DNA of 64,000 nucleotides from positions 25,748,668 to 25,812,667 of the forward strand of contig OZ020517.1 of assembly GCA_963971425.1 (NCBI GenBank), read 5' to 3'. The notes beneath the pieces were generated by a model that searched no databases, was not told where the DNA came from, and saw only the letters and a list, made by a program, of their open reading frames with translations. Every line of letters begins with the position of its first letter. The stretch's first letter is position 1. This DNA comes from Bryoerythrophyllum caledonicum (taxonomy: Eukaryota; Streptophyta; Bryopsida; Pottiales; Pottiaceae). Positions 45,610-55,380 of the stretch are shown here, one piece after another. The position numbers were made by a program, and so were the translations under genes.

Positions 45610-46815
45610 TCACTTTTGATTCCGCTCTTTTGCAAGTGCCTTTGTCAACACATCGGCCACCATGTCTTCTATTGGGTAATTCTTCAAGCTTATCTCGCCA
45701 CTTTCTAAATTCTCGCCAATAAAGTGATGTTGCACATCAATGTGTTTCGTGCGTGAGTGGTGTGCGGGGTTCTTTGCAAGAGCTATCCACCCTTGGTTGT
45801 CACACACAATGGTCGTTGCTTCTTCTTGAACGAACCCCACAACCGCCGAAAACTTGCAAAGCCAAATGGCTTCCTTTATACATTGGCTAATTGCCATGTA
45901 CTCGGCCTCCATCGTGGACAAGACTATGGTAGGTTGCGTCTTGCAATTCTATAAGATGGCACCAACTCCAACAAAGAATACATACCTCGTTGTCGAACGA
46001 CACTCGTTCGCATCTCCGGCCCAATCCGCATCACAATACCCCCTCAAAGCAATGTCTTTACCGCCAAGACACAATTTGTGGTCCTTGCTACCTTGCAAGT
46101 ACCACATGATGAACTTCACAACACTCCAATGTGACGGGTCGGCCTTAGACATATATTGGCTTACCAAGCTCACCGCAAATGCAAGGTCAGAACGTGTCGC
46201 TATCATGGCATACATTAAGGAGCCAATCCTTGTATGACATGCCTTCCATCTCACCTACAATGGCCTCAAAGTCTTCCTCGGAGAGCTTCAATAGTTTGAC
46301 ATTCACATCAAGCGGGGTTCCAATGGACTTTCATTCCTCCATGTTGAAGCGCTTGAGCACCTCCTCAATGTATTTCCTTTGGTTCATGGCGGTGGTGCAT
46401 GCCTTGTGGTCCCTCACGAATTCCTCATCAAGACAATACTTCAACTCCTAGAGATTGCTCATCTCAAATTCCGCGTTGAGCTTCCCGTTGAGCCACGCCA
46501 ACTTGGCCAAGAGGCTAGCCAAGATGATCAAGTCATCCATGTAGATGAGCACAATCAACAAGTACTCACCCGTTTGCTTGATGTACAAAGAGTGGTCCAC
46601 TTGGCTTCTCGTAAAGCCCTCCTTTGGGAAGAAAGCGCTGATCCATTGGTACCATTCTCTAGGTGATTTCTTCAATCTGTACAACAACTTCTTGAGATTG
46701 CATACAAGATGTTTGAAGTCCTTTTGTTCAAACCCTTGCAGTTGATCCATGAAGATGTCTTCCTCCAACTCTCCATTTAAGAATGCCGTCTTCACATCCA
46801 TTTGATGGATCTCCA
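45610..46815 (-). pseudogene. Ty1/copia reverse transcriptase and RNase H remnant
   Basis: The minus strand begins in the reverse transcriptase at HQMDVKTAFLNGELEEDIFM, then HLVCNLKKLLYRLKKSPREW, YLLIVLIYMDDLIILAS (catalytic YMDD), then AFAVSLVSQYMSKADPSHW and LRGYCDADWAGD, and the RNase H part STMEAEYMAISQCIKEAIWL, IVCDNQGWIALAKNPAHH and IEDMVADVLTKAL, ending at 45610. Internal stops and frame changes occur near 46451, 46320 and 45940. Integrase and the first part of the reverse transcriptase are missing; upstream of about 46815 the sequence is unrelated. A gag/protease fragment of the same superfamily and strand lies 6.6 kb away at 53420-54205. Confidence 0.85.
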
Positions 46816-47522
46816 ACATTAGAAAACTTTTGGGCTCAACGAGATGCCCTTTTCGGGGACTTTTGGGCATGGTACTTTTGGAAGTATTTGACCTTGGGCA
46901 ATTGGAATTTAGGTTGGACATGCTTGTAGCTGTCTCCTCGTCCCAACAAAGGACCGGCCATGTGAGTAAAAATAAATCATGAATTGAAAAAAATCTGTGA
47001 TGTGGCATGGTGCATGTCGATGTGGTATGTTTAAGTAATGGTAGACAATCAAGTACATGATGATGGCATGGTCCTGTTGGCAATTTTTTATAAATGAGTT
47101 GTCCTTTCATTCTAAGGAGAAATTGTTTAGTAGAACATGTGCCATGTAACCAAATTAGAAAAATATGGGGACAAGGCGTTAGCGTACCAACTAACTAATA
47201 CTATAAAATGCGAAGAAGGCACGAGTATACTAAGTAAGTATTAGTATGACATGCCAACGAGGCGTTAGTGTACTAAGTAATTAACACTTAAATATGCCAA
47301 CAAGGCATTCTTAGGGCGGGAAAGAGCAAAATAAAATGGCGGGAAGGAGCGAAATAAGGTGGCGGGAAGGCTTGTGAGATATGGCATGTGGCATGTTCTG
47401 GCATGCTCCAAGTCTTTTTCAATTGTCTCCCTGAATTTTGTTGCACCAGAGTCTCTTTGCAAAGACATGTGATTTAATGTGGTATTGTGCGTCCTCAGTT
47501 CACTCTCTAATGAAACTTTTTT
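46816..47522. other. Non-coding stretch between copia fragment and next ORFs
   Basis: No gene seen. It contains short diverged repeats (GTACTAAGTAA with GGCGTTAGTGTAC-like units at about 47170-47290) and GGCGGGAAGG repeats near 47320-47370. Confidence 0.35.
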
Positions 47523-48226
47523 GTGAGCATTAGGAGTGCACTTTTTTCACATCCTTTCAATATGGCACTGAGGGACGTTGCAAATACTTACGTTCCCGTT
47601 GTGAGGTTGAGTTCTAAGTATGCTCCAGTTATAAAGAGAGGCATCCTCTTAGATGATCAAAATAATCGTGTAAGCTTTGTGGCAAGGAGGGCAGCTGGTG
47701 AAACTCACATTGACCTTTGGGTTGACGGTGGCTTATATCCAGTGGATCCAGCTACAAATTCTCCTCCATGCTTTCGTACAACAAAAGAATATCTGGAGTT
47801 CTTGTGCCACGGCGAGCGGGGTATGTTGGGATACATAAAACGCTTGAGCGGTGTTGAAGCGGTGACGAACTTGCAGTCCACGGTTTGAGGTTTGAAAGAG
47901 GATATTCGACATTTTCAGCACGAATATGAGGTCCAACGAGGTGTAGTTGAAGATTTGTCAAACACCACAACTACACTTGTCCAGGAGCAAACCAAAGTTG
48001 CCAATCTAGAAGCTACATGTGAAGCATTAAGGATGTCTGCTCTTGCAGCAGGTAAAACAAGCCAATAGACAATCAATTCTTTGGAGGCAAATTTGTCAGG
48101 ATTTAGAAGATCATACGAGAAGTTACAAGCAGAGGTCAAGTCTATGGTGGAAACTTCAAGAGGACTTTGTAAGCGTGTGCGCATCTCAAGCATCAAGAAC
48201 GTAGATGAACTTGCACGAGGTTCTTA
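47523..48226 (+). pseudogene. Unrecognised protein with coiled-coil C-terminal half, two nonsense codons
   Basis: One frame runs from 47523 to the TAA near 48226 with only two stops: TGA at 47886 (after NLQSTV) and TAG near 48066 (after GKTSQ). The N-terminal half reads as a compact domain (RDVANTYVPVVRLSSKYAPV, VSFVARRAAGETHIDLWVDG, RTTKEYLEFLCHGERGMLGY). The C-terminal half is heptad-rich (VVEDLSNTTTTLVQEQTKVA, SYEKLQAEVKSMVETSRG). A better start may be the later Met at 47562. I know no family for it. The next frame (48403-49115) has the same strand and style of decay and may be a further exon or partner gene. Confidence 0.45.
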
Positions 48227-48402
48227 AGCGGCTCATCTTTTGTGCCGCTGTTGAAGCCAAACTGTGCTGAATTATTTTTTGAATGATTGGGTGGTCTATG
48301 CTAGTGTTAACTTGAATGGAATTCACATTCATGTTAAATGACACTATTGCAGCTGGGTATTAGTCCTGATAGTAATGTAAAACTAGTCATGTATGCTTTT
48401 GC

Positions 48403-49115
48403 TTGTCTTTGCTGAATTTATTGCCTAATGAAATCTTGAATCTAATGGTGAAGTCCAATGTTGTATTACGAGCCCATATTCAACCACAACTAGTCAGTCA
48501 ATTGGAGCGATTGAATAATGCACGCGGGGAGAGGAAACGATTGGTTGGAGGAAGAGATTCTCAGACTGTTACAGCATGTGCTATTGCAAGCGTTCTATCC
48601 CCTAGAGAGGCTTTGAGGTTAAGGGAGCAGCCTAGGATGAGTGAAGCTAGTGCGGCAACGACACAGATTGCTTTTAAGAAGATAAAAAAGGACTTGAGTG
48701 AGGAAGTAATGTTGGGAGTGTGTGATGGCAACAATGTAACACACAGATGATATCATGCATTGTGCAAAGATATCAAGCATTGAGTCACATCTGTAGCACT
48801 TGAGATGAAACGTGGTCTCTTGCCGTCTAGTAAAAGACTGGCAGAATTGCAAAGTAAAATGAACAGTAAGCTTTCGCAGGTCATTGAAGAGTACTACCAC
48901 ATTGATGGGCGGCGAATCATTCCAGAAGTGAGGGTTGGTAGGAAGATGGTTAGGAATTCAAAGGAGGTTATTCTCAACGACAAAAATAACCTCTTTGCTT
49001 GTATTGAAGTTGTTCAGCAATCAATGGTGTTGTTCTATAACATCACAATTGAAGGTGAGTCTCAGAGACTGTTTGAACCTCGGAGACAGTATGAGGCAGA
49101 TGCAACCAAACAGTT
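48403..49115 (+). pseudogene. Unrecognised helical ORF with two TGA codons
   Basis: A continuous frame from 48403 through VKSNVVLRAHIQPQLVSQLE, ACAIASVLSPREALRLREQP and QIAFKKIKKDLSEEV, then TGA near 48748 (VTHR*YHALCKDIKH) and a second TGA near 48782, then KRGLLPSSKRLAELQSKMNS, VIEEYYHIDGRRIIPEVRVG and NLFACIEVVQQSMVLFYN. Both TGA codons stand where Arg (CGA) would fit. At 49090 the frame enters a 24-base segment identical but for one base to the copia fragment at 53442-53465 (inverted), so the true end is before that. Function unknown. Confidence 0.45.
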
Positions 49116-49242
49116 CCATTCCGATGTTGGAATGCATCCTTGGCCGTGGATGTCCCGACCATGTTCATCAAAATCACGTTCATTTGAATTTCTTTGAGCT
49201 CACTTCTTCAATTCACTTAAGTGAGTTTCTTTAATTCACTTT

Positions 49243-49337
49243 AGCTCCGACGTGGACGCCAACGACGTTGGTTTAACTAACTTCAGCTCCGACGTGGACG
49301 CCAACGACGTTGGTTTAACTAACTTCAGCTCCGACGA
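49243..49337 (+). repeat. 42-bp tandem repeat, two and a quarter copies
   Basis: Unit AGCTCCGACGTGGACGCCAA then CGACGTTGGTTTAACTAACTTC, at 49243-49284 and 49285-49326, then a partial unit up to 49337, ending eight bases before the 5S gene. It may be a 5S upstream spacer repeat. Confidence 0.8.
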
Positions 49338-49344
49338 ATGAACG

Positions 49345-49462
49345 TGATGCGGTCATACCAAGGCTACTATACGAGATCCCATCAGAACTTTGAAGATAAG
49401 CGCCTTTAGGCCGGAATAGTACTGGGATGGGTGACCTCCCGGGAAGTCCCGGTGCTGCATCC
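49345..49462 (+). rRNA. 5S rRNA gene (possibly slightly diverged)
   Basis: GATGCGGTCATACCA at the 5' end, GATCCCATCAGAACTTTGAA in the middle, the internal promoter region (GATAAGCGCC, then AGTACTGGGATGGGTGACCT) and CTGCATCC at the 3' end match plant 5S rRNA over about 118 nt. TTTT at 49464-49467 directly after the end is a plausible Pol III terminator. Differences from the usual sequence in the A-box (AGATAAGCGCCTTTAGG) leave open whether it is expressed. It is on the same strand as the 28S remnant at 51915. Confidence 0.85.
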
Positions 49463-49679
49463 ATTTTGATCTTTCAAAAAAAATCATTTTTCCAAATGTA
49501 TGTTCATCCAAGTCCCAAAAAAATACATGTTCAAAAAAGTACATGTTCAGAAAAATCCAAGTCCCATGATTCAGATTCAGCTCGATTTGGAGTTGGATCG
49601 ACAACTGTAATTATAAATCTGGAGAAGGAATCCTAGGAGGTATCCAAGAAGTTTTATTTTTATCTTTGTTATTATATAA

Positions 49680-51860
49680 ATAAAAATGAAAGGGGGGAGG
49701 GACAATCCAAAAACAAAACAAAAAATCATCAATTAGAGGGAGAAGGAGGAAGAGAGGGACAATCAAGAAATAAAAAATCTAGATTTAAATCTACAATGGG
49801 GTAAGGGACAATCTCAACTAAAAAAGAAGGTTTGGAGGGGGGAGAGGGACAATGAAGAATATTTTTTTCAACTATGATAAAAGGGGAGGGAGGGAGGGAA
49901 GGAGCAAGGGACAACTCATAAAAGCAAAGAAGGAATCCAACAAAAAGAGTCCTTTTCATATTTTTAAATATTACACTATTATTGAAATCAGGGATAATCC
50001 AAAAAAACAAATAAAAAGTGAGAGGAAGAGGGAGAGGGAGAGGGAGAGTAAAATAAAAATAAAAATAAAAAATAAAGTGAGAGGGAGAATAAGGAAGAGA
50101 GGGAGGGTAAGGGATTTATTTTTAGAGTAGTTAATTGATTTTAGAATGTGTAATTATTGAAATCAGGGGCAATCTAAAATTTAAATTTTTTTTTAAAAAA
50201 GTGATGGAGAGGGAGAGTAAGGAATGGAGGGAGAGTAAGGGAGGGAGAGTAAGGGAGAGGTAGAGTAAGGGAGAGGGAGAGTGAGGGATTTATTTTTAGA
50301 GTAGTAAATTGATTTTAGAATGTGTAATTATTGAAATCAGAGGCAATCTAATTTATTTTTTTTAAATTAGAAAGAGATGGAGAGGGAGAGTAAGGAATAG
50401 AGGGAGAGTAAGGGAGGGAGAGTAAGGAATAGAGGAAGAGTAAGGGAGGGAGAGTAAGGGAGAGAGGGAGAGTAAGAGAGGGAGAGTGAGGGATTTGTTT
50501 TTAGAGTAGTAATTATTGAAATCAGGGGAAATCTATAAAAAAAATTAGAAATTAAAAAGAGATGGAGAGGGAGAGTAAGGAATAGAGGGAGAGTAAGGGA
50601 GGGAGAGTAAGGGAGAGGGAGAGTAAGGGAGAGGGAGAGTAAGGGAGAGGGAGAGTAAGGGAGAGGGAGAGTAAGGGAGAGGGAGAGTAAGGGAGAGGGA
50701 GAGTAAGGGAGAGGGAGAGTAAGGGAGAGGGAGAGTAAGGAAGGGAGAGTGAGGGATTTTTTTTAGAGTAGTTAAGTAATTTTAGTGTATGAAATTATTG
50801 AAATCAGGGGCAATCTAAAAATAAATACAATTAAAATTAAAAAAGAGATGGGGAGGGAGAGTAAGGAAGAGAGGGAGAGTAAAGGGGAGAGTAAGAGAGG
50901 GAGAGTGAGAGATTTGTTTTTGGAGTAGTTAATAATTTTTAGAATATGTAATTATTGAAATCATGGGCAATCTATTTTTAAAAAAATCAAAATTAGAAAA
51001 GAGATGGAGATGGAGAAGGAGGGGAGAGTAAAATCAAAATAAAATAAAAACAAGAGAGGGAGAGTAAGGGAGGGAGAGTAAGTAAGGAAGAGAGGGAGAG
51101 TAAGAGAGGGAGAGTGAGGGATTAATTTTTTGAGTAGTTAGTTTTTTTAGAATGTGTAACTATTGAAATCAGGGGCAATCTAAAAGAAAATTAAATCAAA
51201 ATTAAAAAAGAGATGGAGAGGGAGAGTAAGGAAGAGAGGGAGAGTAAGGGAGAGGGAGAGTAAGGGAGAGGGAGAGTAAGGGAGGGAGAGTAAGGGAGAG
51301 GGAGAGTAAGGGAGAGGGAGAGTAAGGGAGGGAGAGTAAGGGAGAGGGAGAGTAAGGGAGGGAGAGTAAGGAAGAGAGAGTAAGGGAGAGGGAGAGTAAG
51401 GGAGGGAGGGAGAGTAAGAGAGGGAGAGTGAGGGATTTGATTTTAGAGTAGTTAATTATTTTTAGAATGTGTAATTATTGAAATCAAGGGCAATCTAAAA
51501 AAATTAAATCATAATTAATAAAGAGATGGAGAGGGAGAGTAAGGAAGAGAGGGAGAGTAAGGGAGGGAGAGTAAGGAAGAGGGAGAGTTAGGGAGAGGGA
51601 GAGTAAGGGAGAGGGAGAGTAAGGGAGAGAGGGAGAGTAAGAGAGGGAGAGTGAGGGATTTGTTTTTAGAGTAGTAATTATTTTTTGAATGTGTAATTAT
51701 TGAAATAAGGGGCAATCTAAAAAAATTAAAAATTAAAAATTAAGAAAAGATGGAGAGGGAGAGTAAGGAATAGAGGGAGAGTAAGGAAGGGAGAGCAAGG
51801 GAGAGAAGGAGAGTAAAAGTTTTCTTTTAGACTAGTTGATTATTTTTAGAATATGTAATT
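49680..51860 (+). repeat. Purine-rich rDNA-type spacer with nested repeats
   Basis: Short units GGGAGAGTAAGGGAGAG repeat many times. A longer unit ends each block: GAGGGATTTATTTTTAGAGTAG, then AGAATGTGTAATTATTGAAATCA, then GGGGCAATCTAAAA, at about 50105, 50285, 50490, 50755, 50910, 51117, 51430, 51655 and 51820. Blocks are about 160-310 bp. Position between 5S and 28S and the higher-order structure fit subrepeats of an rDNA intergenic spacer. Confidence 0.7.
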
Positions 51861-51914
51861 GTTGAAATCAGGGGCAATCTAAAAAAATTTAAACGGCTTC
51901 TAGTGAAATGGCCC

Positions 51915-52614
51915 CTAGTGCAGATCTTGGTTGTAGTAGCAAATATTCAAGTGAGAACTTTGAAGACTGAAGTGGAGAAAGGTTCCATGTGAACAACAAT
52001 TGGGCATGGGTTAGTCGATCCTAAGAGATGGGACAATCCTGTGTCAATGGCACAACGCGCGCCGTGTATTGAAAGGGGATCGAGTCAATATTCTCGAATC
52101 GGGACATGGCAGCGGGCGGTGACGCGGCTGAATCCCGAGACGCCGGCTAGGGCCCCTGGAAGAATTTTCTTTTCTTTTTAACAGTCTGCAAAGTACCGCA
52201 CGTCTTGCGGTGTTAGGTGCGCCCTCGGCGGCCCTTGAAAATCGGGAGGAACAATTACTGATCATGCCCGGTCGTACTCATAACCGCATCAGGTCTCCAA
52301 GGTGAACAACCTCTAGTCGATAGAACAATGTAGGTAAGGGAAGTCAGCAAAACAGATCTGTAACTTCGGGAAAATGATTGGCTCTAAGGGTTGGGCCTAG
52401 GGGTCGCCGCCCAGACCCTGTAGGCTGTTGGAGATCTGCCCGCGCGAGGAGGGCACACCCCCGCGTGCCGACTAGACGACGGGCATAGAACGTTGTGCCT
52501 CGCGGCGTGGCTCTCCCTAGGCAATGAACAACCAACTCATAATTGGTACGGACAAGGGGAATCTGACTGTTTAATTAAAACAAAGCATTGCGATGGTCCC
52601 TACGGATGTTGACG

Positions 52615-52648
<34 letters not shown>

Positions 52649-52664
52649 AGTGAAGAAATTAAAC

Positions 52665-52715
<51 letters not shown>

Positions 52716-53166
52716 CGCCTCGTCATCTAAATAGTGACGCGCATGAATGGATTAACAAGATTCCCACTATCCCTATCTACTATCTAGCAAAACCACAGCC
52801 TAGGGAACAGGCTTGGAAAAATCAGCGGGGAAAGAAGGCCGTGTTGAGCTTGACTCTAGTCCCACTTTGTGAAATGACTTAAGAGGTGTAGAATAAGTGG
52901 GAGCCCTCAAAGCGCCGGTGAAATTCCACTACTTTTAACGTTATTTTACTTATTCCATGAGGTGGAGGCGGGGCTCTGTCCTTGCTCCTAGTCTTAAGGG
53001 GCGCTTCCGGGTAAAAGCTCATTTGATTTTGATTTTCAGTACGAATACAAACTGTGAAAGCATGGCCTATCGATCCTTTAGTCTTTTGGAATTTGAAGCT
53101 AGAGGTGTCAGAAAAGTTATCACAAGGATAACTGGCTTGTGGCAGCTAAGCGTTCATAGCAACGTT

Positions 53167-53198
<32 letters not shown>

Positions 53199-53250
53199 TA
53201 TTGTGAAGCAGAATTCACCAAGTGTTGGATTGTTCACCCACCAATAGGGG

Positions 53251-53281
<31 letters not shown>

Positions 53282-53418
53282 TGTTAGTTTTACCCTATTG
53301 ATGCTCGGTGCCGCAATAGTAATTCAACTTAATACGAGAGGAACCGTTGATTCACATAATTGGTCATTGCGTTTGGTTGAAAAGCCAGTGACGCAAAGCT
53401 ACCATGTATAGGATTATG
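51915..53418 (+). rRNA. 28S (25S/26S) rRNA 3' part, degenerate and truncated
   Basis: Matches the 3' half of plant large-subunit rRNA from GTGCAGATCTTGG and GTAGTAGCAAATATTCA through ATGACTCTCTTAAGGTAGCC, GACGCGCATGAATGGATTAA, GAAATTCCACTACTTTTAAC and AACTTAATACGAGAGGAACC to GCTACCATGTATAGGATTATGA. The 5' half of the gene is absent and the last 3' bases are replaced by copia sequence. Many substitutions at normally fixed positions and internal deletions (for example after TTTTTAACAGTCTGC near 52190) show that it is a pseudogene. Open frames inside it are meaningless. Confidence 0.9.
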
Positions 53419-53419
53419 A

Positions 53420-54205
53420 GGAGGGGAGAGCAAAATAGTCACTGTTTGGTTGCATCCGCCTCATACACCTTGGTGAAGGCCGCTTGGTACAAATTGTCTT
53501 CACGAGGTGCAACCGCAAATACATCTCCATTGGATGCCCTCATTGTGCACCCGTCCACATTGAAGTGCACCTTCATATCGCTTGTCACAAGCTTGCTCAC
53601 CGAGAGCAAGTTTGCTTGCAACTTAGGTACATGGAGGACGTCATTGATTGTCATCCTCTTTGAACACCCCCTCACGAGCACTTCGATCACCATGGCACCG
53701 ACTCCAATGGCATCCACAACACTATCATCACCAAAATGCACGTTGCGTGATGGAATTACCTCATACGTATGAAATGTTGTCCGATGTGGTGTCATGTGTT
53801 TTGTGGTGCCCCGAATCCAAAATCCACTTACAAATTGACTTGGAATGAGGTCCATCTTGCGTTGTAAATGCGTAGTCATCGTCCTCCTTGGCATGGTTGG
53901 CATTCTCCCTCTCCTTTGCTTGGTTTGCGTTGTCGCGCTCCCCTTTTTTCGGCTTGAAGCAATTTGGTGCAAAATGGCTCCGTTTGCCACAATTGTAACA
54001 TACCTTGGGCTTGCCACGTGAGGATGAGACGGCCATTGGCTTTGCCTTGAGACCAAGGCCGCATCATTGCCATGCGCCTTCTTCTCCTTGCGCTTAGACA
54101 CTTCGTGCATCATCCGTGCAACCACAAACTCTATGGTAAGGTCCTTCATGCGCAACGTCACCAAGGCGGTGATCAAGTGCTCAAATGAGGGCGGCATGGG
54201 CAACG
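53420..54205 (-). pseudogene. Ty1/copia gag and protease remnant
   Basis: From about 54200 downward: PSFEHLITALVTLRMKDLTI and EVSKRKEKKAHG (gag end), then in another frame the zinc knuckle VCYNCGKRSHFAPNCFKPKK, ESICKWILDSG-like protease start (KWILDSGHHKTHDTTSD), then back to the first frame: PSRNVHFGDDSVVDAIGVGA, INDVLHVPKLQANLLSVSKL and EDNLYQAAFTKVYEADATKQ, where coding stops against rDNA. Two frameshifts are present. The active-site Asp of the protease (LDSG) is retained. The integrase expected next is missing. The Tc1 fragment at 54206 interrupts the 5' side. Confidence 0.85.
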
Positions 54206-54815
54206 TTATAGAGATTGGACCATACACAATTGGCGCAAAGTTGTTTGGTTTAATGAAACAAAAATCAATAGGAATAGCTCGGACAATAGGGTGTGGTGTT
54301 AGAAGCAATGGGGCGAGGCAATTCCAACCCAGTTTGCAATGCCACAATGAAGCATGGCTAAGGATCGATCGTGGTATGGGGGTGCACCATAGCAAAGGAT
54401 GTTTGGTATTCAAAACAATCTCAACGCCAAACTCTACTGCTAGATTCTCAAGGACGAGTTGATGCATAGTTAGATATATTACAAGTTGGATGTAGGTGAC
54501 GTTATCTTCCAGTAGAATAACTATCCCAAGCACAAATCCAAGCTGGCAAAAGCTTATCTAGAGGACTTAGAGCTAAAGGTGCTACAATGGCCATCACAAT
54601 TGCCTGATTTGAATCCCATCAAGCATATATGGGATCATCTCAATTGTTGGTTCAACGCAAAATCAACGCAAGCTAGCGGGATGATCAGATTGTCAGAGGG
54701 GGTTGAGAAGGAATGGGAAGACACAAGCCAAAAAGCGATTCTGAATCTAGTGGACAACATGCCTTGCCGCATGGAGGGGGTTCTGAAGGCAAAGGGCGGC
54801 CCATCAAAGTATTGA
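54206..54815 (+). pseudogene. Second Tc1-type transposase fragment, all catalytic residues lost
   Basis: + strand reading gives YRDWTIHNWRKVVWFNETKI (first catalytic Asp now Asn), LDVGDVIFQ, stop, NNYPKHKSKLAKAYLEDLEL (second Asp now Asn) and LQWPSQLPDLNPIKHIWDHL (Glu now Lys), then WEDTSQKAILNLVDNMPCRM to 54815. Spacing between the second and third positions is again 34. Five or more stops are present. It is a different Tc1 lineage from the element at 10782 and lacks the N-terminal DNA-binding part. It lies in the copia gag region. Confidence 0.85.
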
Positions 54816-55015
54816 CTTACCAGTCACATTGTCTCATTGTATCGTGCGTACATTTTTTTGGCAAGAAATTTTTGTATTGGCGTGATTGCTATGATTTTTA
54901 AAATATGTAAGTAAAAGATACTACCGGCTTTTGCTTCCAAAGGACGGGTCGATTGAGGCATGAGTGTGGAGATATAAAAAAAAATCTCATGAATAAGTAA
55001 GCATTGAGACATTTG

Positions 55016-55380
55016 TGAGTTAGTGTATTGGAGTGTTGTGAAGCACATCAAATGGTACTTGCAAGGTACCATGGACTACAAAGTTGTGCCTTGGTAGTAA
55101 GGATATTACTCTGAGGAGGTATTGCGATGGAGATAGGCCGCAGATACAAGCAAGCATTGATCTACATTGGGGGTATGTGTTTTTAGCTGAAGTTGGTGCA
55201 ATCTTGTGGAATTGCAAGATGCAACCATTGATGACTCGTCCACAACAAAGTCCACTGGTATTCTAAGTAAAGGCCTTCGAAAGAAAGAAACATCTCACTC
55301 CAAGCATTGTTTGTAATACCTTGTGTGTTTCATTTGCTTGTGCAACCATTCCTTTATTTCTGTTGAACTTCAATAGTGAT
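55016..55380 (+). pseudogene. Copia RNase H and LTR fragment, plus strand
   Basis: The + strand reads HIKWYLQGTMDYKLCLGSKD, ITLRRYCDGD, AEVGAILWNCKMQP, the same RNase H region as at 46100-45950 on the minus strand. LTR sequence (AGTAAAGGCCTTCGAAAGAA, then CATCTCACTCCAAGCATTG) follows at 55262-55375. Between them most of the RNase H end is missing, so this is an internally deleted scrap of the same copia family in opposite orientation. Confidence 0.75.

Noticed and set aside
49680-51860. GA-rich repeats considered as a CRISPR-like or coding array
   Set aside because: The units are low-complexity purine tracts with variable lengths and no unique spacers; the nested structure fits an rDNA spacer.
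52044-53247. Open frames inside the 28S segment
   Set aside because: The sequence is ribosomal RNA by direct match, so the frames are chance.
53439-54533. Single 364-codon minus-strand ORF
   Set aside because: Only the part below about 54205 is copia. The upper part overlaps the plus-strand Tc1 fragment, and the zinc knuckle lies in another frame, so the ORF is not one protein.
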